Part shown: positions 1 through 12,356 of the stretch, one piece after another | How positions within the stretch are numbered: the stretch's first letter is position 1 | Layout: each line of letters opens with the position of its first letter | DNA from: Pezizomycotina sp. ARF18 | Lineage: Eukaryota > Ascomycota | Assembly: GCA_002224055.1 (NCBI GenBank) | Contig: AZLU01000001.1 | Span: forward strand, 349,329-413,328 | Length of the DNA: 64,000 nt | Reading direction: 5' to 3' | Position numbers and translations under genes: made by a program | The notes under the pieces: generated by a model | Database searches by the model: none | What the model was told of the DNA's origin: nothing | What the model saw: only the letters and a program-made list of their open reading frames with translations

Positions 1-430
1 TTCTTATAGGCCTTGAGACTTTTTACTGAGGAGAGGGTGCAATGGCTGGAGGTGTAGAAGATAAGCTGCACAGTAGAGTTACTAAAAGCTCTATAGGTTT
101 TTTTCTCACAACCATCAATAGAAGTTATTCAAGATTTTAATCCTTGGGTGTCCCTCAAGTGATATGAAGAGGTATTGTCTTGAGGCGTAAAACAGGCCCC
201 ATTCCTAACCTTTAAGGCGCGGTGGCAGTCTTCGTCCAACTTCAAGCTTCAACCCTCCAAGCGTCATGACTAAAAGCTTTGCCTTTTTAGACAGAGGCAG
301 TTTGAAGTTCAGGAACCAACGCATAGATAGAGAAATGCATCTCCTACATTTGAGGTCCAATGTTATGAAATGGAAAGACGAACATTATTTTAAAAGATAT
401 TACGATACAAATGATGGCTCGACATGAACT
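1..430. other. Intergenic, no gene seen
   Basis: No open frame with coding character and no RNA gene or repeat is visible here. The stretch lies downstream of the minus-strand gene that ends near 431. Confidence 0.4.
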
Positions 431-1855
431 CTAACGCCGGCATGTAGGATATATGCATTTGATGTTCCCAACGCCATTGGCGCTCCATAACACCATCCTA
501 TGGGTATTTCGGTATCTCAAACAACGGAAATCAAACATAAACACGCTGGCTGCTTCACTACATCCAGCTCTGTTAAACTCCATCACCCATGGGAATAAAC
601 ACCCGCCCCCGACTAACTCCTTAGCCCGCCCATTACAGAAACGGCTCAGCATTGCCGTCTCCTTCGCCACCTTATACCCAACAAACTTAACCCTCTCCCC
701 TAAACCTGGAAAACTCGCGACGCCCGTAAAGCTCGAGCACGCGTCGTCGTCAAAGTCCAAATAACCAACCTGCTGCTCATGCACCTGCATCACAAACCCA
801 TTCGTGCTCCCTTTCCCCTGCCACTGAAAGTACAGTCTCCTCTTCGGCGCCTCAATACTCCTCCTCGCGCGCTTCTGCGACTCTGCATCGCGTCCGCCTT
901 CCTCTTCCCGCCGCCCTGGAACCTAGCGAATCTTCCTGGTTGAAGTCGTCGTCCACATCATCCGTGCGGAATTTCCCGACGGATGATTCCTTCGCGGTGA
1001 ATTTCATCAGCCCGCTTACGACGTGGAAGTCGAAAGCGCCGAGGGTTGAGATAGCGCGCCGTTTTCGGGGAGGAGGATGGACAGGTGAAGGGCTTGGTCG
1101 TCGGCGCCAATGTCGAAGCATTCGATCTCGTAGGAGCCCGTGGCGTCTTTGAAGAGGTCGCCGGTCGACGTAAATGTTGGTAGGATGTCTTCTACGGGGC
1201 GCTTGTTGTTCGATGTCTCGAGGTTGTTGGTGAGTGGTTTCGCGGCGACGGGGGAAATTGTGGGTGCATGGTGAGCATAGGTCCATCCCGCCGGTCTGCA
1301 TTCCACCATGGCCGTTCTGTGGTGGTGGTGGTGGTGGTTGTGGTTGTTGGCCGACGTATTGGCGCCGTAGTCGTTTTCCAAGTTCTGGATGTGCTCAGGA
1401 ACTTTCTTACACTTCAGGATTGAACAATTTGAAGATTCAAGGCATTATTTAGCTATCAGGACTTGGAGGAAGAACATTGCCATCGTGAATTATTGAGAAA
1501 TACAATAAAATCAATAGTATTTTTTTTCTTTTTTTGCGGTCGGATGCTCAGCCTTTGATTATTTACGTACCTTCCCTTCTTTGACCGCGTCTTCCAGCGT
1601 CGCTCTAAGTTTCGGTACCGGATCACCGGGGCGGAAAGGTATGCCGTAGTGCCTCAGCTGCGATATAAACCAATCTTTCGAGGGAAACAGTAATGCCATC
1701 AGTCGATCGTGGTCGTCCCTCGCGATGCCATTGGCCCTAAACGTGCCGGTTGTTCCGTCGAATGAGAAGTGAGCGCGGCTCTCCACTGCCGTCTCCGTCG
1801 GCGGTGGGAGTATGCCATCTAATTCGCGCGAAATGTAAGAGAAACTGAACGCCAT
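431..1855 (-). CDS. Fungal hypothetical protein, two exons
   Basis: I do not know the function. The start at 1855 (MAFSFSYISREL) opens a 95-codon exon that ends at 1571 with a GTACGT donor. The intron is 1406-1570, and exon 2 resumes in frame at 1405 with KVPEHIQNLENDYG. Exon 2 holds a His tract (codons near 1320-1340), then a middle part with DLFKDATGSYEIECFDIG. The C-terminal part reads RRLYFQWQGKG, then GYLDFDDD and GERVKFVGYKV. A Y/F-x-F hydrophobic block followed by 'GYLDF..D..F.G...G..V.FxGYKV' is, from memory, the end of a common unnamed fungal family. The frame changes near 1030 and near 900 without stop codons in the coding phase, so these look like small indels. The true stop is uncertain: about 640 or 431. 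Confidence 0.55.
1406..1570 (-). other. Spliceosomal intron
   Basis: The donor is GTACGT after codon 95 and the acceptor is GTAAG at 1406-1410. The reading phase is kept exactly across it (285 nt of exon 1, phase 0), which supports joining the 98-codon frame to the downstream coding block. Confidence 0.6.
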
Positions 1856-2826
1856 GATTGCAATTGATAGGTAAAAAGGAATTGACTAAGAAGTTGGATG
1901 AAGTATGATGTGGATTTTGCAGTGGGAACGCGTCGTGAGAGTATATAGCAAGACAGAGTTGGTCTAACCCCTTAAAGTTTCCTTCTGGAATAATTGGGTG
2001 TTTTCTATTATTCTCTTTGGACTTTTCGGCTTTTCCTTCTCGAACTTCGCCGGGCGGAGGCTTAGTCATGATTTACGAGACTTGAATATTAACTAAGGAA
2101 CTCTCGTGGCGTTTCGGAGCACGACAGTAGAAAATCGCGCAAATTTTAACACGCAGTTCTCTCTCCCGGGGATCCAACGCAAAGCAGAGAACAGTCCCAT
2201 TCGGTATGCACGCCGCCAGCAGCTTGCAATCTCCGAATCAAGTGGTTGTAAGATAAAGCGATGGAAACTCTTGGACCTCTGAGAGGCAATACATGCAGGC
2301 ATGGACGGCGGCAGGTCATCGCGGGACCTTCCGGGAGGTTCCTGCACGTGTTCAGGGTTTCTGCCAATTTCGATCTGCCTTCGGCAAACGGGTTCAGCCG
2401 AGTGGGAACGCCGCCGGTGACATGCAATAGTAAACTCGGGGGTAATCATCTTGTGAACATGAGCTGACGCGATATAGCGCTTGTATTTTCTGTCAATCGC
2501 GTTGCTAAAGTCATTGGTTTCGACATGTAAGGTCCGGATTTTCATGAGATTGGATCTGAGCCTCTCGCTGAGGTGGAGGTATAGTCATATTTATCACGAA
2601 CGTTATGATCAAGTATGAAATTATGGCTTGCGATTTAATATGCGATTTACTATAAAGATAAATAATAATCGTATCTGAATGAAATCGCGAATTGCGCTCC
2701 TCGAAATCGTTGTAAACGTCTTTTTCAAAATATCAAAATTGTTGAATATCTGCTTGAACCTCCCCGACCGCGTTCACCACCCTCTGCTCTGTTTCCCAAT
2801 ATCCTCCCTCCGCAGTTATCTACCTC
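1856..2826. other. Intergenic region
   Basis: It holds overlapping open frames on both strands (for example 2093-2545 minus) that show no family motif, signal peptide or codon pattern. I do not call a gene. Confidence 0.35.
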
Positions 2827-3070
2827 CTACGTAGAGCCACCTCCGCTCGGGTACAGGTCACCGTGCGAAACTATAACAGCCGGGTGCCATTCCCCATCAG
2901 TGAACTGCCTTCCCGTCCCGTCCGATGGGGACCCGGTATTTGGAGTCAAGGTCAAGCCATTAGAGCGACCGCCGCTCGCGGGGTTTCGAGGGGAGATCTT
3001 GCTGGGTAAGCTAGAACGCTGGGGACCAACGAGGCGGCGGCGAAAAAGATGGCGAGGTGTTGAAATGCAT
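2827..3070 (-). CDS. Small secreted protein
   Basis: The start at 3070 opens MHF, and after one shift of frame the sequence runs HLAIFFAAASLVPSVLAYPA, a textbook signal peptide with a likely cut after VLA. The mature part continues as SNGLTLTPNTGSPSDGTGR and then QFTDGEWHPAVIVSHGDLYP, ending at TAG (2827-2829). It would be about 80 residues in total, without cysteines, and matches no family I recognise. Two small frame changes are needed (near 3063 and near 2960), so the model is tentative. It belongs to the set of secreted-protein genes in this window. Confidence 0.4.
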
Positions 3071-3933
3071 GGTCCGAAGAAAAAGAAAAGATGTACGTAA
3101 ATGCGCGACGGCTGACAGTGTTTGAAGAGGTTAGGTATCTGAATAAACGGATTAAGAGGGAACGGTTGGATTTTATGGAAGAAAGGATGAATGCTAAAGT
3201 GCTGTGATAATCAATGGATATCTTAAGTAGCGAGTAACTGCACACCTTTTATAGCCACCATTCAAAGACGCGATGGTGATACGTTCCCTGCCCATTTCGC
3301 AGGGTACCGAACCCGGGTATCACGGCACACTGGTGATTAAAACGAGCTTTCCTGCTCCGCTTACAAACTGTCAATGAAGGACGGTAATTATTAGATAGCT
3401 GACCTAAGGGTCGCTCATGTGTACCCTATTTTCTGGGTATCAAGATAGTAAGAAGAATGGTGGCTCGTGTAAACGAGAGAATCTACTAGACAATTCTATT
3501 TGCTGTTACGAAACCCACTGCGAACCTCATCTCGTGTTGTGAAGCCGTAAGGCTTTTGTGGCGCTAATTATCTACCGAGAAATAAGAATACTAGGTGCGA
3601 CCTTGTATAGCCTTAGTAGTAAGAAGCGTTACTACCGATGTTTTTCTACTTGATGATCTGCGTATCGCCAATATGAGAATTAAAACAAAAACGGATTCGT
3701 TTTGTATCATTTCGTATCCTAAGCCACGAATACTTGCCAGTTTCAAAAGGTAATCGAAACCGAAGAGCGAGCTTTCTACGACTGGTATATGCTGATATCC
3801 TCGTAGAAAGATTTCTTCTCAAAGATCCTCGGAAGAATCCTCGAAGTCGACGTAAACATTGCAAAGTCCAAGCCGCTCAATCACCTCCCTCCTCAAACGC
3901 ATATTTCCCGCCCTCTTCTCCGCATCCACACTG
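3071..3933. other. Intergenic region
   Basis: Short frames on both strands (3646-3864 minus, 3734-4039 plus) lack any motif. No gene is called. Confidence 0.35.
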
Positions 3934-6680
3934 CTACCCCACCCTCTTCACCCTAAACACTACCCTCCCACGTAAGGTTATCTTTACATTCACTTCCAAA
4001 ACACCCTCCATCTGCGTGCTCTCCACTACCATCCGGTGAATCATTGCGGCGGACCTCGTCGTCTCAATCTCCAGCACATCCTGCTCGAGATATCTCAAGA
4101 AAAAATTGATGTTTGAACAGATATAGCGCCTCTGGAGGGCAATACTGCAGCTGACCTCCTCCATGGCATCATTATCATAAGCGTGCCTACCGATAGCGCA
4201 CATCTGCACCTTAAAGCTCCGCCATACATCCGGGTGTAACCCTGATATCATACTATCCCGCACCACGTCCATTACCATAATGACGTCCTCCGTATTCAGC
4301 CTCTTTATCTCATGCAGCCAAAGTGAAAGAAGCTCGAAGAAACTGTGGGCGAGGAGGCTGTACACGTTCTTAGTTGTTAGCGGATAGACAACTTTTAGGC
4401 ATTATTATAGAAAGGAAAACTTGTGATTCGAAAGTGAAGGGCTGGGGACAAAGGAGCAGGTGAAGGGGGTAATCTTAAAGTAGTACAATCTATCATAATA
4501 TTGCGTCCCGCAGGCTTCACCGCTCCTTTCACGAGCTTTGGGCCCGGATACCCTGCAGGAGGAGTTTCTCGAAGCAGACTGCCAAGCAAGGAAGAAATTC
4601 GGCATGTGTGGAAGAAACCTCAACAGCTGTGCGGTGAAGTCGTCGGCGGATTTTCGGGTGTGGTAGTAGAACCGCGGCCTCGTTTCGACCCAGTTGGTGA
4701 AGCTGTAAATAAAAGCACGAAATCGTCATGTTAACCTCCAGCCAACGCGTGAGGGAGTGTCGGAAGGAGTAGCTAGGTTTTGTTACCAATCCTCTGCGAT
4801 ATTTCTACAACTAGTCGCCTCGCCATCGTCCCATCCTTGAAACGCAAATAGGGCGGTCTGAAATACCAGAGATGAAGACGGATCCCGTTGCTTCATAGCG
4901 TGGTGGAGGAGAATCTGCCGGAGCATGTCTTTGACCGCGTACTTAGTGCCGGCCGTGCTAGAATTGTGGGAGAGGACGTAATCTAAATTGAGCAGCGGGT
5001 TCAGTGTGCCGCTTTCCGGGGATGGAACGCGAGTTGAGACATCAAGGCGTGTTTTTTCGCGGGCCAGATGACGATGGCGGTGCGGCGATAAATTTGTTTT
5101 GGTTAACGTATATACAAAAATTAGCAGGACGCTATGAGCTTGGGAAGAACAGAATATAAAGCCAGTGCAGGCCTTACCTTTATCTATGTTTCTACCTTCT
5201 ACGTCCCTCTCGCTGTCAGGCTGGACGTGCTTCTCTAGTGGGTACGGGCAGATGTCCTGGGGCCTTAAATGCAGCGCGTTGTAAGGCAATCCTCGCGCTT
5301 CGTCAAGCTTGAGTATACTAGCCGAAAGCCTGGATAACTTCACGCTAACGTCCGATTCGGGCTCGATATGACGCGGGTAATCGGTATCCTCCCCATCTGC
5401 TTGAGGCTTGAGATTTCCTGCATCTGACGTCCAGCCGGCAAATATACACGCAAAAGTCCCCCACAGCAACAGCTGCGCGACAAAGCTTGCGCATCATATC
5501 CCTGTCTGAATCGCGTAGAGAATCAGCTGTAATGTTGGTATTGCCGTCGTACTGGCGCTCGCAGACGAGCGCGTTGTGCTTGTTCTGCGTGAGGAGAGTT
5601 TGAAGCGATTTGAGCAGCCTTTTATGGCTGGATGCTGCGGCTGGATGCTGCGGCGGGGGGGTTGGTAGTTGGACGTTTGGCTGACAAATGGCGAGCGACG
5701 AGCTGGTAGAATGAGCGTGATGCGTGTGGCCGGAGCGGACTTCCGAGACGCAGTGACGGAGCTCGGCGTACCTAAGAGACCACGTTAGCCCGCGAAGGGC
5801 ACGAGAACGTCGATAGTGAACAAGAGGGATGCTTTAAACATCCCGTGACCCTGGTGTGCGTTGCCTTCCGTTATCGTGTCTGAGGTTGAAGTTCGGTGGC
5901 GGATCATCGAATGGGCCCGCGGAGGATAGTTTTACGTTTCCACCGGCAAAACCTCCCGGTAGGGTCAACCTCCAGAACGCCGAAGACCCCCGGAATCTGC
6001 GGGTTCTATTTTTTTTTAAAAAGGATTATTAGCGCTCCTCGCACCTATGAGAATATTGGCGTGCTTGAAATCGATACAATCTCATCCCCGGTGAAGAATC
6101 CTCCTTCTTTGTACATGACCATCCTCTTAAAGTCCACCCTGAAGAAGTCATGATTGAAACCGCGCCCGTCGCTTCGATCGGTACACATGCAATTATCACT
6201 GCGAATAGCTCTAAGCAGCGCCCAAGAGAGCTTCGATGTCCGTATCCGTGTACGGAATCGTTAACCGCGCGTTCGTCTTGGTTAGCTTCAACCGGGATCC
6301 GGTGCTCTGCTGAAAGTTGTGGAGTAGGTGGCGTGACCGTCGTAGAAGACTTGTCTTTGAGGAAGGGGTAGAGGTTCTCCTGAGTGAGGTGTTAGTGATT
6401 AATAGCATCAAGACACGATCGAAAAGGATGCACCTTGTTGGATCTGTTTGCATCCTTAATGTCCGGGGATGTGATGTTGAAAGACTTAACCGTTGGATGC
6501 TTCGTCAGCGCAGCACTCCTTGTTGGATCTGTTTGCATCCTTAAATGTCCGGGGATGTGATGTTGAAAGACTTAACCGTTGGATGCTTCGTCAGATGTGA
6601 TGTTGAAAGACTTAACCGTTGGATGCTTCGTCAGCGCAGCACTCCCGCTTCTCGCGGTTGTCGTCGTTCGTCGTGCTCAT
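3934..6680 (-). CDS. Long protein with 2OG-Fe(II) dioxygenase-like domain
   Basis: The likely start is 6680 (MSTTNDDNREKRECC). In order on the minus strand I read LTIPYTDTDIEALLGA near 6230, GFNHDFFRVDFKRMVMYKEGG near 6100, VFGVLEVD near 5980, GGFAGGNVKLSSAGPFD near 5930 and YAELRHCVSEVRSGH near 5740. This order (KMVxYKxGGFF, then GxFGVLxVxLPGGxxGGxVxL, then FYxxxxHxVxxVxSGH) is that of fungal prolyl-4-hydroxylase-like 2OG-Fe(II) oxygenases, which are usually 700-1000 residues long. The C-terminal part is open at 4783-5469 and 3934-4365, interrupted by intron-like stretches and several frame changes. I do not see the canonical HxD iron ligand pair; it may lie at the exon junction near 6050. 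The 5' exon contains a tandem duplication (6433-6640). Substrate unknown. Confidence 0.5.
6433..6640 (-). repeat. 85-bp tandem duplication plus partial third copy
   Basis: The unit beginning CCTTGTTGGATCTG at 6433 recurs at 6518, a period of 85 bases, and the last about 45 bases (GATGTGATGTTGAAAGAC onward) occur a third time from about 6594. Copies are almost identical. The minus strand reads HPTVKSFNITSPDI in the unit. Because 85 is not a multiple of three, each extra copy shifts the reading frame of the 5' exon of the dioxygenase-like gene. Confidence 0.9.
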
Positions 6681-7227
6681 TCCGGACAAGAAAACATTCG
6701 CAGAGGGATTCAATGACGAAGGTCGTGACTTTTGATGCGAGTTGACTCGAGAGAAGGAATAGAATACTACTTATATAGTTGTAGTATCGAATACTTTTAG
6801 CAAATAAGTGAACGTAAGTAGTAAAGGGGCTATTCAGTAAATGATAAGTAAATAAATAAATAAATAAAATAAATAAATAAGTAAAAATAAATAGATAGAA
6901 CTTGGCAAAATTGAATGAATCGAATGAACAAAGTAAAGAGTGTGAAAAACTTATGAGAACGAGAAACTATTATCATTTTTGAAAGTTCTAGTATAAGCCC
7001 TGTAATTACCCAGCTGGATGATTCACTACATAAGCTCTTCAAACTATATCAATACGATTGGTTCATATTATGAAAAAGGTCATAGATCTATATAGAAGGC
7101 GTACGAATTGTAAGAAAATTATGTACATGAAGAAATAAAGGCCCTCATACTATCTAGGAAAAATCCGGCTACGGAATTCTGATGAATAGAGCTCGAGGGT
7201 TTTTGTATCACAAACTCTCCTTTGCGC
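6681..7227. other. Intergenic with AAAT microsatellite
   Basis: An (AAAT)n-rich tract lies at about 6847-6899. No gene is visible between the 5' end of the dioxygenase-like gene and the 3' end of the tyrosinase gene, both on the minus strand. Confidence 0.6.
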
Positions 7228-9005
7228 TCACGCCTTCGTCACGCTGTATACCGTTTCCGGGAGTAACGTGACAAACATTCGCCAAACGTTAACAGGCTTC
7301 TCAGAGGGAGTAACAGTAGCGTGAAGAAGTTCGATTTCCAGTTGTGCGGCTGCGCTTTCGACGAATAATCTTTGCCGTCAAAGCTGGTAATCTTCCACTT
7401 GAGGTTCTTCTGGCAGTACTCCTTCACGGTCTTCGTGTCGAATCCTTCAGGTCACCCTTGACGAGCAAGTTCAGAAGGGGATCAGTAAGAGTAATGGCTT
7501 GATGCTTGCGGTGTACTCGCTGAACTCGCCATCTTTACCGATGAGCTGCTTCGCGAGGCTTGAGCTTGTCGACCGGCGGCGGGCAGGTGAGGGTGTTTGC
7601 GGAAGTTTGAGGAGCGGCGTTGCGGCGTTCGGTCGCGAAGTTGTTGGTGGAAAGGGCGAGCATGGTGCGGCCGGAGCCGTAGAGCGCCTGCACACGCTCC
7701 CAGACGCCGTTGGCGACGGTGCGGGGGTCTTGGTCCCCGCTGAAACCCTGGAATTCGGGGTAGGTATAGCCAAAGGAACTGACGTAGCGGCTGTAGGTGG
7801 CGGTCCACCAGTCCGAAGCGCCCTGGCCCCAGCGGAAGGGGAGCATAAGTGCGTTGGCGTCGCGCCAGCCGGCACCCATGGCAAACGTCGCTACGGAGGA
7901 ATACGTGGGTTCCACGAAGGTGTTGAAGTTGATCGCCTGCCAGATTGCGCCGAGACCTGTTATCGCACCAGTGGTATTAGCACAACCGTCAAGAGAGAAA
8001 AGCTTGTGAAGGGTACTACTCACGATCGACATTGCAGTGGTGAAGCCAGAAAATGGGCTCAAATCCAGAAGTCTGCAGCGGACCCATGGTACGCCAGTCA
8101 AGGTGTGGACGGAGTTGTGAATGGTCTCCAGAGAGTACGTGAATGGCGTGTTAGGTCCGCAGCTGCCTTCCTCTTGCGATCCAGAGGCGAAGCCCTTCCA
8201 GCATATGTTGAAAGTGTTCAGCAGCAGGCCGACCCATTGCGTGCGCTCGAGCCGAAATTGTAAAGGTTTGCGAGGTAGTTTGGGTCACGCCATGTAGCCT
8301 GAATGTTCGGTTGGTGCCTCACGTCCGGGCCCGGGTTTTGGAACCTGTAGCTGTACAGCGGGTTGTTTATGGTCTGGCGATTTCCAGCGGCGTCGTATAC
8401 GAAGGCCCAGGATGATGAAACTTCCTGCGGGACCGTGGAGTTGACAGCCCAATCCCAGTATGGCATACGTAGAGTGTTGGCTGCGTTCAGGTAACGTTGA
8501 TCGTTAAAGGAGCTGGCGACCGCTTGTGCGTTATTGATCAAAGATTGCTCGAAGAGCGCCACGTAGGGCCTGTGCCACAAGAAGAAGAGCTGTGTGCCGT
8601 GCGGGCAGTATCCCGTATTCGTAACCTGCTCTAAACAGCATCAAAGCAATTGCGTTAGTACTTTTTGCATCAAGAAGTGCTTTTCGAAACCGTCCTGGTG
8701 TGGTGCTCGTGAAACATACGCTGAACCGGAGGATTGTCATCCCAAGCCACGTACGGTTGTCCGTGGATACCGCAGATCTGATAGTATGAGTCCACGTAGT
8801 TCTCCGGCGTCTGCTGCATCCGCTGTAATGCGAGGAGGAAGAGGTTCCATTGGATCGGATCCAGCATGAGTTGGTGGATCTCTAGGCGTGGCTGGATGCC
8901 GCCTGCGATCTGAGTGCTAACGGGAAAATACGCTGCCGCTTGCGGAATGAAAGAACCGAGACAGCAAGCCGCTGCCGCAACCGCTGCGCACTTTTTTCCA
9001 AACAT
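7228..9005 (-). CDS. Secreted tyrosinase (polyphenol oxidase), copper type 3
   Basis: Tyrosinases oxidise mono- and diphenols to quinones with a binuclear copper centre (melanin formation, phenol detoxification). The start at 9005 opens MFGKKCAAVAAAACCLG, a signal peptide. The CuA region shows CGIHGQPYVAWDD in exon 1 and GYCPHGTQLFFLWHRPY in exon 2. The CuB region shows GFEPIFWLHHCNVDR near 8040, the classic HHxNVDR motif, with NSVHTL upstream supplying a further ligand. Exon 3 carries IWQAINFNTF, SDWWTATYSRYVSSFGY and a C-terminal domain ending TVTPSEKPVNVWRMF and TKA-stop at 7228. Two introns are clean (8631-8719, 7957-8023). Length is near 530 residues, normal for ascomycete tyrosinases. 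The frame changes near 8248, 8085, 7560 and 7362 with no nonsense codons in the coding phase, so either the assembly has indels or the gene was lost recently. Confidence 0.9.
7957..8023 (-). other. Tyrosinase intron 2
   Basis: The donor is GTGAGT immediately after HHCNVD-R and the acceptor is AACAG. The arginine codon of the CuB motif is split by the intron and restored on splicing (C + GT), followed by LGAIWQAIN. Confidence 0.85.
8631..8719 (-). other. Tyrosinase intron 1
   Basis: The donor is GTATGT, the branch site TACTAACG and the acceptor TTTAG. Splicing joins NPPVQ to QQVTNTGYCPHG in frame, restoring the CuA motif across the junction. Confidence 0.85.
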
Positions 9006-12000
9006 GATTGTGAACTGAAACAAGTAATCAGATATTCGGGTTGGGTAAGTTCAGTTGCACGAAGATAAGCATTCAGAGAGGAAGAAAACGCGCGGTGGTA
9101 AACGAATGACGAGGGTGCAGTGAATCAAAACTGGCTCACTTTGCGTGAAGAGGCTACAACCTAGCCCGGTAGGCCAAGGCCCATATATATATGCAATTAG
9201 AGCAGAGTGTGTTTACTTTACTATCGCAAGACGACGGAAACATTTCACGGAAACTCCGAAGTGTGAAGGTCTCACAGCTGTGGCACAATTGCGACATATT
9301 CCTATTCAACTTTGTAATACACTGCTTTTCTTCCTTGTTTACCCTAGTACTTAGTCTTCAAATCCCTCTTCTACCGCGCTACTCGGAAATTGGCTACAGC
9401 ACTTCGAACGAAATTTGGCGCAGATTCCTAGGAGCACAAGAGCCATGTTCGAAGTGAAGACAAGAACTGGAAGAAGCCAAGGTCCAGGCAACTACCAGTG
9501 CAGCGAACCGGCCATGAAATCACGGAATACGGGTGCCGGTGAGGGAAAGAACATGGATAGAGAAAATTTCTTCAACGATTCCATTTTCACTTGAATGGCT
9601 CGATGATGAAAGAAGCGAAATTAAAAAACCGCCCACGAAATCATCAAGACGTAATCGCGGATCAGATGAGAAAAAAACGGCCACTTCCCTGATGTGTAAG
9701 GTTTCTAGAACAAAATGTCATTTGCATCCTACGGGGATTATCCAGGTCTCATGCGCCAAGGGTAGCTTATTATTAGATGCGGCCTCTTCGTCGTCTCGTT
9801 AGGGGACCTGTATTTACGATCCTTGTCAATTTCTCCTTAGCATTTAGGTTCACCACACTGCCGGAAGTAGCCACGAGAATACAAGAAACTCTAAGCTCTA
9901 GAGCTCGCTAAGGCTTGTACGACTATCAGTCACATTGAGCCGTTGTTGTTGCAAAATCGTGATCTGCGGGTCTCCGTCCGCGTTGTCTACAACCATCGAA
10001 TTAAGTCTGCATGGTCTATTCTCGCCAACGGGAGTCATGAAAGGCAAGATTTAATTGACTGAGGCGCTGAGTCCAAGACAGGATCCGAGGTTTACGCTTT
10101 GAGTTCATCTCGAGATAAAGCTAATAGCAAGGCGAACTCCCAAATTTATGTTTTCCTTCCAAGACAACATGTTTCATGAGGAGTAGAAGTTGATGATGGC
10201 TCATGAGGCTCAGTTCGTTCCGTGATCCGCGCCTTCCTTATATGAGCGCTGTTCCTGCCTAATCCGTCCTGCCAAACGCGCTGGGTATTGCCACTCGATC
10301 CTGGTATTGGGCTAACTGACTTGGTACGGGAAATTATTTTTCGGGATCTAACGTAGGTACCAATTGAGAGAACGAACGGATGGTTAGGAAGGCAGCTCTG
10401 GAAACGAAGCCCTTGGTAACAAGCGATGGCCTTGGCTGCCAGCTCTACATACATAGGAATGTAGCTATTATGTATCATCTTTCTGTGAACAAATATATCG
10501 GGCAGAAAAGGGTTCTCAGGAGCTGAGGAAAGATTATATTCATCCATAGAAAGCTAGGGAAGAACTCAGAGGGCAAAGAGGCCGATTATAGGGAAAGGTC
10601 GTTCTGGTTCGATCCGGAGACTGGCAGATATACTCACGGAATGTTCGTTCCGTCTTCGTGATAGTTGCTATACTTTCACGCTCTGGTCAATGAATATGTG
10701 CTACGTGATACCTCCCTACGTATCGTCATACAAAATTGACCACGATTCTTTATAACTAGCTAGGGTTGAATCCCTCAGTACATGGTCTGAGCTAGGTAAC
10801 TAAGGTCTATTTGCTCCGCCCTTTGTCCTACCAGAAGTTTATTTCACGTCGAATTCCAGGAGATCTAGAACGGCTCGCCATTATAACAGTGGCTTTAGGC
10901 GACGGCCCGTAAGAAACCGCTTCGCTGCTGACTTATAACTCGACTCTCGGCAGCAGGAACGCTCTCCCGGAGGCCAAACTATACCGATATGTGAATTGTC
11001 CCCTTTCTCGACACACAGTAACATTGCATGGGGACCGTCACCGCAAGGAGTACGGCAATCTCCAACTCCTGGGGTCTACTACATGCTTGGCCAGGCGGAA
11101 CGCAGGAACATTTCATCGGTTCCACAGGGCTCAAACTAATGATATTCACTGAATACGAATGGTAGTAGATGTCTTACTAATCCTGTTTCGCTTAAGAGCT
11201 CCAATTAAAGCATAATCCATGATCGTGGCCACCAGCCAGACCCCTTGCTGAATCCTCGCGCATGGGATGGAGCCGTGTCTTGAACGAGGCCTATTTGTCT
11301 CAGCCTAGGCTTTTGAGACCGTCTGATGTTTACATTGAGAAGATATTTCACCTTGATATATATAACGTCATGAATTGGCATACGAGTCATGCCGTCTGGG
11401 TCGATACGTTTCGAGAAGAATCCATTGTAATCTTATACTGGTTGAACGGAGAAGAGATGTCATCGACATCACCGAAGCACGTTTATTTACCATTCAATCC
11501 CAGAAACGTAACGGAGAGAAGTTTTTCTGATACGCGAGTTGCCGGGAAGGCTAGAAGTGAAGTACATCAGAAGATATTGTCCTAAGGGTGCTATCTATCT
11601 TAGTTTCAAGCGATCATATATTCATCTAAAACTTGACCAGGTTATCCTGATTCACTCCTGATGCGCTTTTTGCTTGTAAGAAGGTATTCTGCCAGCGCAA
11701 ACACTCTGTGATGGATCTCTCGCGTCATTAACACGCCTGAACTGTCATACACTTTAGAAAACTATTACACGACCTAATTCAAGTCCAGCAAGGCCTTCGC
11801 GTCTTCCTGCAGCCCGCTGAACAGGAGTGAGTCTTGCACCACGGCTCGGTTGAAGGATTTCACATAGCAACTTTGGCTCACAGATATATCTCAGCTACGA
11901 CCGACCTTGACCGTGTGCGCGGCTACTTGGTACCCAGGCAGGTTAGTCATACCAGTGACGCTGAGCCTTTGGCTACCCTTAGAGGTCCTTGAGATGCAGC

Positions 12001-12356
12001 AGAAGCCACGTCGGCCCTAATACCCAGAAGTGAGGTCGAGAAAATTTCAAAGGCTTTTCCAAACAAACTCAAAGACGAGATACATTGCACAAAAGCAAAC
12101 GAAAGCCCCCTCCCCTCTACGAAATCAACTGTGCTTTCATAAAAACAGAGAGAATAGCTTGGTTTGCCTTTTCTTACCTCACTTCTGATTTCCTTGCTTA
12201 ACTCTTTTCGATATTGTGTTATTTGCTTAGTATTATTGTGTTACGGTTTAATACAATCCTCCTTTAATATCCAATGGTGGATATACGATGTACTATTACA
12301 AGCTAGCAATTCGATAAAAATTTATAAATCGAGGCTCAATTTTAACTATGCTATCG
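9006..12356. other. Gene-poor region of 3.3 kb
   Basis: A TATATATATGC tract near 9183 may belong to the tyrosinase promoter. Frames at 9533-9802 (plus), 10146-10547 (minus) and 11262-11585 (plus) are the longest but show no motifs, no signal peptides and no splice-linked extensions. I see no mobile element or RNA gene. Confidence 0.4.

Noticed and set aside
453-764. 103-codon plus-strand frame
   Set aside because: It is the antisense shadow of the better supported minus-strand C-terminal block with GYLDF and FVGYKV.
2093-2545. 150-codon minus-strand frame
   Set aside because: No motif, signal peptide or splice-linked extension; overlapping frames on both strands are equally open.
7499-8263. 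254-codon plus-strand frame, among the longest in the window
   Set aside because: It is antisense to the tyrosinase exons, whose copper-site motifs and introns are unmistakable.
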